DNA of 5,252 bases from an uncultured archaeon (GTDB lineage Archaea > Thermoproteota > Nitrososphaeria > Nitrososphaerales > Nitrosopumilaceae), in NCBI GenBank assembly GCA_950073955.1, contig CATMRH010000075.1, positions 1-5,252 on the forward strand. The letters are read 5' to 3'. The notes beneath the pieces were generated by a model. The model made no database searches. It was not told the origin of the DNA and saw nothing but the letters and a program-made list of their open reading frames with translations. Below, piece after piece: positions 1 to 5,001 of the stretch (the first letter of the stretch is position 1; each line of letters begins with the position of its first letter). The position numbers and the translations under genes were made by a program.

Positions 1-97
1 TATTCTATTATTTTAGGAATTTTTAATTATCAAATCTAACTGCATAAAATTGATTAAATAATCGAAATTGTTAATTAATTAAAAATTCAAATCTAAG

Positions 98-120
98 TAA
101 ATTGGAAATTACCCAATTTA
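98..120 (-). terminator. Stem-loop just downstream of the 125-397 gene
   Basis: An exact 8-bp inverted repeat (TAAATTGG at 98-105, CCAATTTA at 113-120) encloses a 7-nt loop and begins 5 bp past the stop codon of the minus-strand gene. On that strand the hairpin is followed by T-rich sequence (complement of 83-89). Archaeal termination depends mainly on T-runs, so the hairpin could be a 3'-end processing or stability element instead. The stem is AT-rich and weak, and the rest of 1-124 holds nothing I recognise beyond the AT palindrome at 71-82. Confidence 0.4.
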
Positions 121-124
121 TTTT

Positions 125-397
125 TCATTTTCGAAATTCCTCTATCATCAAAACACGATTAGTGTAACAATGGTCATGATCTAAACTACAATTAGTGCAT
201 TTACAACAATTACAATTCTTCTTTTCTCTGTCACCTAAAATTCTAGATAAAGTTAACAAACCTATTCCAATAAACACAAGAACTACCCCTACAAAAGTAA
301 GTGCTAGAGTATCAGGAGTTGAAATGATTGATAGTCCTAACCAGGCCAAACCCGATAATATCAAAAGATAACCAACAATCTTGATAGCTAATTTCAC
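125..397 (-). CDS. Small two-helix membrane protein with Cys/His-rich tail
   Basis: A 90-residue protein of unrecognised family. Residues 5-25 and 31-51 are hydrophobic and read as two transmembrane helices joined by a short Ser/Thr/Pro/Asp turn, so both ends probably face the same side. A charged stretch (DREKK, 56-60) follows, then a Cys/His cluster: Cys62, 64, 65, 67, 70 and 77 with His74 and His76, in the arrangement C-x-C-C-x-C-x2-C-x3-H-x-H-C. Such spacing is typical of soft-metal binding (zinc, copper or iron), but the metal is not decidable here. The start is GTG at 397; the frame is closed by TAA two codons upstream and contains no ATG near the N-terminus. It is divergent from the gene at 577 and no strong TATA box is visible. 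The two helices and clean composition make a real gene likely; the function is unknown. Confidence 0.7.
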   Translation of the reverse strand: MKLAIKIVGYLLILSGLAWLGLSIISTPDTLALTFVGVVLVFIGIGLLTLSRILGDREKKNCNCCKCTNCSLDHDHCYTNRVLMIEEFRK

Positions 398-431
398 ACA
401 TTATCGACATTGTAGTAAGAATTAGGTATTG

Positions 432-444
432 AGGAAACGTTCCT
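432..444. promoter_or_regulatory. Short dyad in the divergent intergenic region
   Basis: AGGAA and TTCCT arms (432-436 and 440-444) flank a 3-nt ACG spacer, between the divergent genes starting at 397 and 577. The surrounding stretch of about 100 bp (421-520) is noticeably less AT-rich than other spacers in the window. This could be an operator for either gene, but a 5-bp dyad can arise by chance. I see no gene or RNA in the 179-bp spacer. Confidence 0.2.
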
Positions 445-545
445 TTCCCTCAAACTCCCTTCCCTTGAAGATGGCGTGAAAAGTGACAGCAAATGTGAGT
501 TTGTGTGACCGTTTCTGTATGCAATACGTTTTCTAAAATAGAAGC

Positions 546-553
546 AAAATATT
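546..553 (+). promoter_or_regulatory. TATA-like box for the gene at 577
   Basis: AAAATATT is centred about 27 bp upstream of the ATG at 577, the distance expected from an archaeal box A to the transcription start. This would give a leaderless mRNA. A second candidate, TAAAATA at 534-540, would place the start near 563. Confidence 0.4.
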
Positions 554-576
554 GAAAAGATTATGGGAAAGAAAAA

Positions 577-828
577 ATGAATCTAAAATTAAAAGTTAAT
601 TTTGGAGGGTTATATAAAGAAAAAAACCTGTTCGTTTTCAATGGTTTCATTTGGATAATTTTGATTTCTGGATTAATTATTTACTACCAATTAATTCCTG
701 ACATAATTTTGTCATTAATGGCAGGAATCATGATAGCAGGATTAACATATTTAGCAATCTTTGGAATAAATGTTTGGAGAAGAAAGAATGAAATACAAAA
801 ATTAAAGGATGAGAAAAAAGAATCTTAA
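577..828 (+). CDS. Small two-helix membrane protein, Lys/Glu-rich tail
   Basis: An 83-residue protein I do not recognise. A short basic N-terminus is followed by two hydrophobic helices at roughly residues 20-40 and 43-66, separated by a tight Pro-Asp turn (41-42). A strongly charged C-terminal tail (67-83, rich in Lys, Arg and Glu) begins with WRRK. By the positive-inside rule both termini are probably cytoplasmic. The start is ATG at 577, in good register with a TATA-like box for leaderless expression. A five-codon frame (563-580) ends in a TGA that overlaps this ATG as ATGA. The gene ends at TAA 826-828 followed by a seven-T run, and converges on the next gene. It may be a membrane-anchored helper or stress mini-protein, but nothing here shows a partner. 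Confidence 0.7.
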   Translation: MNLKLKVNFGGLYKEKNLFVFNGFIWIILISGLIIYYQLIPDIILSLMAGIMIAGLTYLAIFGINVWRRKNEIQKLKDEKKES

Positions 829-832
829 ATCA

Positions 833-839
833 TTTTTTT
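833..839 (+). terminator. Seven-T run ending the 577-828 transcript
   Basis: An uninterrupted run of seven T residues starts 5 nt after the TAA stop. Archaeal RNA polymerase terminates at such T-runs without needing a hairpin. It lies between two convergent genes. Confidence 0.5.
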
Positions 840-844
840 GTTAG

Positions 845-1072
845 TCATTTTACAAAACAAAGTATTGATTGATTGTTTGTTGTCTTAGCATACAAATCAG
901 GTCTTTTAGATTCACGAACATCCTTTCTTTCTCTTAGAGTTTGTTTGTAATGCACTTGATAATTTTCATCATAGTATGGTATTTTCTCACCCTCGACAAA
1001 ATCTACCGATAAGAATAATCCAGAATCAAATTCAAAACCTTTCTCTTGTTGCTCTATTGGAGTTATTTTCAT
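845..1072 (-). CDS. Hypothetical 75-residue protein overlapping DoxX remnant
   Basis: A soluble, highly charged protein with no family I recognise. It has no signal peptide, no membrane segment and a single Cys (residue 72). The N-terminal half is acidic (around FDSGLFLSVDFVEGEK, 15-30), followed by a Tyr-rich stretch (33-42) and a basic segment (47-57). It starts at ATG 1072, the only Met. A weak TATA-like ATTAAAC (complement of 1091-1097) lies at a suitable distance. The first several codons run antisense to sequence that, on the plus strand, still codes for recognisable DoxX protein. So either this gene acquired its 5' end and promoter from a decayed neighbour, or the open frame is fortuitous. 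The balanced composition favours a real gene, though with doubt. Confidence 0.5.
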   Translation of the reverse strand: MKITPIEQQEKGFEFDSGLFLSVDFVEGEKIPYYDENYQVHYKQTLRERKDVRESKRPDLYAKTTNNQSILCFVK

Positions 1073-1409
1073 AGTTCATGGAACAGGAAAGTTTAATCCA
1101 GGTTTTGTAGGATTTCTTACTGGGCCTCTTGGGTTTCCACCAGAGATGCAAATCCCGATGGCATTAGCAGAAACGATCCCAGGGATATTGTTAATTATTG
1201 GAGTTTTAACTAGAATTTCATCCTCATTATTGTCTATAGTAATGTTGGGAGATATATTTTATGTAAAAGGAGCTACAAGTCTTACAGGAGAAAAAGGATT
1301 TGAGCTGGACTTGACACTTCTTGCTACATGTTTAGTAATTATTGTTGCAGGACCGGGAAGAATATCGATCTCACATGTTGCAAAAAGAATCCCTAGATTC
1401 CTACAGTAA
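1056..1409 (+). pseudogene. DoxX-family membrane protein, 5'-truncated
   Basis: DoxX-family proteins are small four-helix membrane proteins, some linked to quinone or thiol redox systems. The C-terminal three and a half helices are intact here. From 1056 the frame reads IGVIFIVHGTGKFNPGF, the end of helix 1 plus the family's H-G-x-x-K-F motif. Next come helix 2 (ALAETIPGILLIIG), helix 3 (SSSLLSIVMLGDIFYVKG) and helix 4 (LDLTLLATCLVIIVAGPG), ending in a basic tail. Upstream of 1056 homology stops: codons back to TAG at 972-974 are polar and unlike a membrane helix, and they contain no ATG, GTG or TTG. The first possible start is ATG 1146, which would give an 87-residue protein lacking helix 1 and the conserved His. 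I therefore read it as a remnant; residual expression of the 87-residue form cannot be excluded. Its TAA directly abuts the stop of the convergent DHH gene. Confidence 0.7.
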
Positions 1410-2480
1410 CTATTTTATTTTTTTATTTAATTCTGTAATGAATTGTTTTATTTTTGGTTTTGGAATTACAGCACCACATGCCTTATCATGTCCACCACCA
1501 GAACCACCTAGATCAGTTGCTAAAATATTAACGATCCTCCCCAAGTGAACTTTACAGTCCTTAGAACCTCTTACAGAAACAGCATAGATACCATAATCAG
1601 TCCTTTCTTTGTATGCAACACCAACATTTTTTCCGGATAAACCCATCACAAAATTAACAGCACCGCTTGCTCCTGCATCTAGAATTTCCATATAGCCAAG
1701 ATTTTTCATGGTTTTCATTCCTTGTTTTACTTTGGCAATCATCTGTGAGAGTTTTTCAACTTGGATTTGGGCAAACTCAAAAGTATTTGGAATGTCATGT
1801 GGGAATTTAGAATCTGCCAATTCTTCTACTAAATACAGTAGATAATCTGGCTCTTTCTGATGTCCAACAATGTTGTAAGTTAGTACTGTAGCATTGATTA
1901 GTGCAAATTGTCTATCATAAATTTGGAGTAATTTGGAGCCAATTGGCCTATCTTCCATATAATCAGTAATAGCTGCACAGGTTGCAACAAATGAAGCATG
2001 GTCATTGAGTTTGGATTTGAATGCAGTGTAAACCTGAACAGCAGTACATTCATTGGTATCATGAATAATTTTGACTTTGATTTTCTTTAATGATTTTACA
2101 ACAGTAGGATCAATATCGTGATGATCAATGTAAGTAACTGCAATTTTGTTTTTTCTAAGTGTTGTCATAATATCTACAAATTCATCTTGTGTCTTTTTAC
2201 TCAGTCCCAGATCACAAATGTACAGAGAATTTAGTTTTTTATCTAAAACCACTTGTCGTATAGCGTCCATTTGACCAGGATAGTCCACAAGGATTGTATC
2301 CCCACCAAATGCTTGTCGGATTAATGCAGCTGAGCTGATCCCATCATTATCTTCCTTGTGAGAAATACAAACAACTTTGGTTCGCTGTTTCTTGACAGTT
2401 TTTTTAGTTGCTGTTTTTTTAGCGGCAGTCTTTTTTACAGTTTTTCTACTTGTAGATTTCTTGGGTTTAGATACCGGCAT
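1410..2480 (-). CDS. DHH/DHHA1 phosphoesterase with Lys-rich N-tail
   Basis: A member of the DHH superfamily of metal-dependent phosphoesterases (RecJ, NrnA and relatives), which hydrolyse phosphodiester bonds in short nucleic acids or nucleotides. Counting from ATG 2480 it has 356 residues. Residues 4-34 form a Lys/Thr/Ala tail with repeated KKTA-type units. The catalytic domain follows: motif I SHKEDNDG (40-47), motif II ICDLGLS (Asp90), motif III DHH (119-121) and motif IV ITDYMED (Asp173). A C-terminal DHHA1 domain carries RGS (304-306) and the glycine motif GGSGGGHDKACG (325-336). All metal ligands appear present. An upstream ATG at 2507 would add nine residues, but it lies inside the TATA-like box, so 2480 is preferred. 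Substrate (RNA, DNA, oligonucleotide, pAp or cyclic dinucleotide) cannot be told from sequence. It follows the 2527-2718 gene on the same strand but has its own promoter. Confidence 0.92.
   Translation of the reverse strand: MPVSKPKKSTSRKTVKKTAAKKTATKKTVKKQRTKVVCISHKEDNDGISSAALIRQAFGGDTILVDYPGQMDAIRQVVLDKKLNSLYICDLGLSKKTQDEFVDIMTTLRKNKIAVTYIDHHDIDPTVVKSLKKIKVKIIHDTNECTAVQVYTAFKSKLNDHASFVATCAAITDYMEDRPIGSKLLQIYDRQFALINATVLTYNIVGHQKEPDYLLYLVEELADSKFPHDIPNTFEFAQIQVEKLSQMIAKVKQGMKTMKNLGYMEILDAGASGAVNFVMGLSGKNVGVAYKERTDYGIYAVSVRGSKDCKVHLGRIVNILATDLGGSGGGHDKACGAVIPKPKIKQFITELNKKIK
1411..1430 (+). terminator. T-rich tract after the DoxX stop
   Basis: A tract made almost only of T, including a run of seven T residues, follows the DoxX TAA. 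On the other strand it encodes the Lys-rich C-terminus of the DHH protein. It could terminate plus-strand transcription within the convergent gene's 3' end; the double use may be incidental. Confidence 0.35.
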
Positions 2481-2504
2481 TACGATTGAAAAATTACAGC
2501 CCCT

Positions 2505-2514
2505 CATTTAAATG
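2505..2514 (-). promoter_or_regulatory. TATA-like box for the DHH gene
   Basis: The palindrome CATTTAAATG is centred about 30 bp upstream of ATG 2480, placing transcription start within a few bases of that codon and implying a leaderless message. It contains the competing ATG at 2507, which argues against that start. The preceding gene ends in TAG followed by five T residues on the minus strand (complement of 2522-2526), so the two genes are probably separate transcripts. Confidence 0.55.
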
Positions 2515-2526
2515 AAGAATGAAAAA

Positions 2527-2718
2527 CTAAGATTTTCTAAAAGACTTTTTTATGCTTTGGTTAATCAAAGAACTGGAATCAACATAGACATCATAAAATG
2601 ATAATCCTTCCATCTGAGTTAGATGGTCAATTTCTTGAATTTTTGTTAATTCTTCGGGTGATGCATTTAGCACCAAGTCATCTAATTTTTGCAAGTGTTT
2701 ACGCTCTTTGGGTGTCAA
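2527..2718 (-). CDS. Small acidic protein with G-L-S-F-Y-D motif
   Basis: A 63-residue soluble protein of unknown function. It is predicted largely helical (residues 3-37), rich in Lys, Glu, Leu and Asp, and ends in a basic tail (57-63). Residues 21-44 (P-E...I-D-x3-Q-x2-G-L-S-F-Y-D-V) align without gaps to residues 41-64 of the small protein at 4004-4264, with about nine identities in 23 positions. The two therefore probably share a small domain. The start is TTG at 2718; TAA stands immediately upstream in frame and the first ATG (Met36) would cut into the motif, so TTG is the only sensible start. A weak TATA-like ATAAAT (complement of about 2742-2747) suits leaderless expression. It is divergent from citrate synthase and upstream of the DHH gene by 46 bp. 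Confidence 0.65.
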   Translation of the reverse strand: MTPKERKHLQKLDDLVLNASPEELTKIQEIDHLTQMEGLSFYDVYVDSSSLINQSIKKSFRKS

Positions 2719-2803
2719 TTAATTTTTAATTAGAAATTTTCATTTATGACCAAAAGTTGGTATATTAGACTAATTACTAAACTTCATAGACATAATTTTG
2801 GCG

Positions 2804-2813
2804 AAAATATAAT
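2804..2813 (+). promoter_or_regulatory. TATA box for citrate synthase
   Basis: AAAATATAAT is centred near 2809, about 28 bp before the ATG at 2837, so transcription should begin at or within 2-3 nt of the start codon. No Shine-Dalgarno site precedes the ATG. Confidence 0.6.
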
Positions 2814-2836
2814 AGAAGATTTTCGGTAAGCTCAAT

Positions 2837-4000
2837 ATGGAGACTAAAAACATTGGTTTGCGTGGAATTGAGATTGCAGATACCAGAATCTCAAATATTG
2901 AAGGGGAAATAGGCAAGCTCATTTATCGAGGATATGACATTTTAGATCTTGCAAAAAACTCAAACTTTGAAGAAACAGCATACTTACTGATTCATGATGA
3001 TCTACCAAACAAACATCAACTAAATGAATTTAATGCAAAATTGATTGACGCAAGACACATTCCAAAGCAAATGCAGAAGAACATTGGAAATTGGAGAAAG
3101 GATGCAGATCCTATGGATATGCTTCAGGCATTTGTTGCTGCACTTGCAGGTTATTATGATGAAGAATTTGCAACTAAAGAGGCCAGTTACGATAGAGCCA
3201 TAAACCTTATTGCAAAAGTTCCTACGATCATTGCAAGTTGGCAGAGAATTAGAAATGGATTAAAAATTGTGGATCCAGATCCTTCTCTAAATCATGCTGC
3301 AAATTTTCTATACATGATGTCAGGTGAAAAACCAGATCCTGAAGTTGAGAAAGTTTTTGACGTATGTTTGATTCTTCATGCTGACCATACTTTCAATGCT
3401 TCAACATTTACAGCAAGACAAGTTGCATCAACAAGAGCACACATGTATTCAGCATCAAGTGCTGCAATTGGAGCATTAAGTGGTGAATTACATGGAGGCG
3501 CAAATACAGAAGTTATGAAAATGTTGTTAGAGATTGGTGAAATAGAAAAAGTTCAGCCATGGATTAAAGAAAAAATGAGTAAAGGTGAGAGAATTATGGG
3601 AATGGGGCATGCAGTTTACAAAACATATGATCCACGAGCACAAGTTCTGAAAGAATTATCAAGAAAACTGGCAGAACAAACAAAAGAACCATGGTTCGAT
3701 TTGACAGAGAAAATTGAAACTACAACCATTTCTGAGATGAAATTACAGAAAGGTAGAGACATTTATCCTAATGTAGATTTGTACAGTGCATCAATTTACT
3801 ACATGTTAAAAATTCCAGTAGATCTTAACACACCAATCTTTGCAATTTCAAGAGTTGTAGGATGGGCAGCTCATATCATTGAAGAAAAGTTTGCAGAAGC
3901 TGCACCAAAACCAACACTGTATAGACCAAAAGCTGCCTATATTGGAAAGTATTGCGGTCCAGAAGGGTGTGAATATAAAACACTAGACTTGAGAAAATAA
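2837..4000 (+). CDS. gltA: Citrate synthase
   Basis: This enzyme condenses oxaloacetate and acetyl-CoA to citrate and CoA in the cytoplasm, the entry step of the oxidative TCA branch that leads to 2-oxoglutarate and glutamate. The protein has 387 residues, normal for short archaeal and Gram-positive type enzymes. The N-terminal small-domain motif YRGYDILDLA is at 30-39. The substrate His is in LILHADHTFNAST (His181/184), and ELHGGANTEV carries His219. The family signature MGMGHAVYKTYDPRA (254-268) holds catalytic His258. The catalytic Asp is Asp314 in PNVDLYSA, and phosphate- or oxaloacetate-binding arginines are likely at 339 (SRVVGW) and 363 (YRP). The C-terminus includes C-G-P-E-G-C (373-378), not a catalytic motif. 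A 2-methylcitrate synthase activity cannot be excluded on sequence alone, but no propionate genes are nearby. It is transcribed alone and ends in a T-run. Confidence 0.95.
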   Translation: METKNIGLRGIEIADTRISNIEGEIGKLIYRGYDILDLAKNSNFEETAYLLIHDDLPNKHQLNEFNAKLIDARHIPKQMQKNIGNWRKDADPMDMLQAFVAALAGYYDEEFATKEASYDRAINLIAKVPTIIASWQRIRNGLKIVDPDPSLNHAANFLYMMSGEKPDPEVEKVFDVCLILHADHTFNASTFTARQVASTRAHMYSASSAAIGALSGELHGGANTEVMKMLLEIGEIEKVQPWIKEKMSKGERIMGMGHAVYKTYDPRAQVLKELSRKLAEQTKEPWFDLTEKIETTTISEMKLQKGRDIYPNVDLYSASIYYMLKIPVDLNTPIFAISRVVGWAAHIIEEKFAEAAPKPTLYRPKAAYIGKYCGPEGCEYKTLDLRK

Positions 4001-4013
4001 TTTTTAATTTCTT
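4001..4013 (+). terminator. T-rich terminator after citrate synthase
   Basis: Five T residues follow the TAA directly, then more T-rich sequence, overlapping the last codons of the convergent gene at 4004. The three-base gap between the two stop codons leaves no other room for a terminator. Confidence 0.45.
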
Positions 4014-4264
4014 GTACTAAGCCACTCTTTTGCTTTAGAGTTTACGTCATGTTTGTACAACACTTCAAAAACCATATCATAAAATGTAATACCTTTTTTC
4101 TGTGCCTGATCATCAAGCCATCTTATGCCATCTTTTAATTCTGGATCATATTCAGAGAATTCTACTAGTTCGTCTACCATCTTTGAGAAGAATGTGTGCG
4201 ACTCAAGCATGAATACACCTTTCAATCTAGGATCATAAGGGGCGTATTCAAAATATATAGACAA
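4004..4264 (-). CDS. Small protein with G-I-T-F-Y-D motif
   Basis: An 86-residue soluble protein I cannot assign to a named family. Two YDP-x-LK elements (residues 10-15 and 39-44) flank a central helix (20-37). The segment P41-E42...I47...L50-D51-D-Q-A-Q-K-K-G-I-T-F-Y-D-M64 matches residues 21-44 of the 2527-2718 protein. A mixed-charge helical tail follows (65-86). The start is TTG at 4264; the later in-frame candidates, TTG 4225 and ATG 4210, would drop the first YDP-x-LK element, which looks like genuine protein. Against this, the only good TATA sequence (about 4250-4258) would fit a later start or belong to the divergent gene. It converges on citrate synthase with 3 bp between stops, and its start lies 22 bp from the start of the 4287 gene. 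Function unknown. Confidence 0.7.
   Translation of the reverse strand: MSIYFEYAPYDPRLKGVFMLESHTFFSKMVDELVEFSEYDPELKDGIRWLDDQAQKKGITFYDMVFEVLYKHDVNSKAKEWLSTRN
4250..4258 (+). promoter_or_regulatory. TATA box for the gene at 4287
   Basis: AAAATATAT is centred near 4255, about 32 bp before TTG 4287, predicting a leader of roughly six bases. The box lies inside the first codons of the divergent gene at 4004-4264. Being near-symmetrical, it could also drive minus-strand transcription from around 4230, which would miss that gene's TTG. Confidence 0.45.
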
Positions 4265-4286
4265 AAGACCCCTTTTTGGTTGACAA

Positions 4287-4697
4287 TTGTACCATGTTTT
4301 CTATTCAGATGGAAATGCAAAAAAGATTTCATGGGTTATTCAAACTAGAGATTCAACAGTTGAGCAAAATAGAGATCATGCAGAAATCTATAAAGATAAA
4401 GTGACAAATTTGCAATCAAAGTATATTGCACTACATGTTGGTTTGTTTTGGGGAGTGGGAGTCTATATTATAAAAAATGAAAATAGTGTCAAAATAAAAT
4501 TAGATGAAAAAATAATGTATGATCATTTTACATCTAATTTAAAAATTGAAGATAAATTTATAGAAAAACGAATACAATTCATCAAGCAATTAATAGAGCA
4601 AAGGAAATTAAAAATAGAATTTCAAATGATTGATACAGATAAAAATTTAGCCAGAAAAAGTATCAATGCAAAAGAGCTTAAGACCAAAAACGAGTAG
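4287..4697 (+). CDS. Small protein resembling a degenerate RNase H fold
   Basis: A 136-residue soluble protein. Its order of elements recalls an RNase HI-type domain. An opening strand with FYSDG (Asp8) is followed by a segment YIALHVGLFWGV (46-57), like the family's E-x-x-A-L-x-x-G-L helix. Then come a strand ending in Asp (VKIKLD, Asp73), a charged amphipathic helix (90-107), a strand (108-114) and a closing DTDKNLA (117-122), like the R-x-x-N-x-x-A-D stretch. If so, two acidic catalytic positions are kept (Asp8, Asp73), the Glu is replaced (Lys45) and the last Asp is absent, so RNA-DNA hydrolysis is doubtful. This is motif reading only. The start is TTG 4287, with an in-frame TGA two codons upstream; the nearby ATG 4294 is out of frame and its frame closes after 36 codons. 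The C-terminal tail is lysine-rich. Confidence 0.6.
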   Translation: MYHVFYSDGNAKKISWVIQTRDSTVEQNRDHAEIYKDKVTNLQSKYIALHVGLFWGVGVYIIKNENSVKIKLDEKIMYDHFTSNLKIEDKFIEKRIQFIKQLIEQRKLKIEFQMIDTDKNLARKSINAKELKTKNE

Positions 4698-5001
4698 TTA
4701 CCTGGTGACAGCTCATTTGCGGTGTTAATTATGCTACGTATCAGATTCATAAAAGAAAGAATTGTTCAAAATCATTGACAATAGATAATGTTCGATTACA
4801 GCGATCATGTAAAATTTTCAAATGATTTTTAAAATTTTGGTAAATATTTGAAAAATATTAAAAAATATGGATTTTAGAATGAAATCAATACAAAAAAACA
4901 AGAAATAAGATGACAGAAATCCAAATGCTTGTAAAATTGAGATTATGAACGTAATAATGACGATTAGATTTATTTAGCATATAGTAAGTCATGGATCAAT
5001 T
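4698..5001. other. AT-rich intergenic region, no gene seen
   Basis: About 300 bp separate the RNase H-like gene from the repeat-protein gene. The first 50 bp are less AT-rich; the middle (4811-4870) is low-complexity A/T with repeated AAAATTTT and AAATATT words. Only frames of 12 codons or fewer were noticed (for example 4910-4948), none with coding character. I see no tRNA-like fold, hairpin-plus-T-run or repeat array. The last 35 bp contain the promoter of the next gene. Confidence 0.6.
4969..4976 (+). promoter_or_regulatory. TATA-like box for the gene at 5002
   Basis: TTTATTTA is centred about 29 bp upstream of ATG 5002, giving a predicted leader of only a few bases. ATG 4991 lies between them, but its frame ends after five codons. 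Confidence 0.45.

Noticed and set aside
1..39. Possible C-terminal end of an upstream plus-strand gene (frame 1 open to the TAA at 37)
   Set aside because: Only twelve codons are visible, in very AT-rich sequence, so there is no way to tell it from spacer.
431..529. Minus-strand frame open for about 35 codons in the divergent spacer
   Set aside because: It has no ATG, GTG or TTG after the upstream TAG, so it cannot be a gene as it stands.
1342..1548. Open frame of 68 codons on the plus strand
   Set aside because: It lies across the DoxX 3' end and, antisense, the DHHA1 coding region. Its protein has no family character and both overlapped sequences are better explained.
2481..2507. Nine-residue N-terminal extension of the DHH protein from ATG 2507
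   Set aside because: That ATG sits inside the TATA-like palindrome at 2505-2514, so it would lie upstream of the predicted transcription start.
4294..4404. ATG-started 36-codon frame just inside the RNase H-like gene
   Set aside because: The sequence is Gln/Lys/Ile-rich without protein character and closes early. The TTG 4287 frame is much longer and keeps structured motifs.
4811..4870. A/T words (AAAATTTT, AAATATT) resembling repeats
   Set aside because: They are what low-complexity AT-rich spacer gives by chance, with no regular period or spacers, so this is neither a CRISPR array nor an origin repeat set.
4910..4982. Tiny ATG-started frames of 12 codons or fewer
   Set aside because: They are too short, without a promoter in register or coding character.
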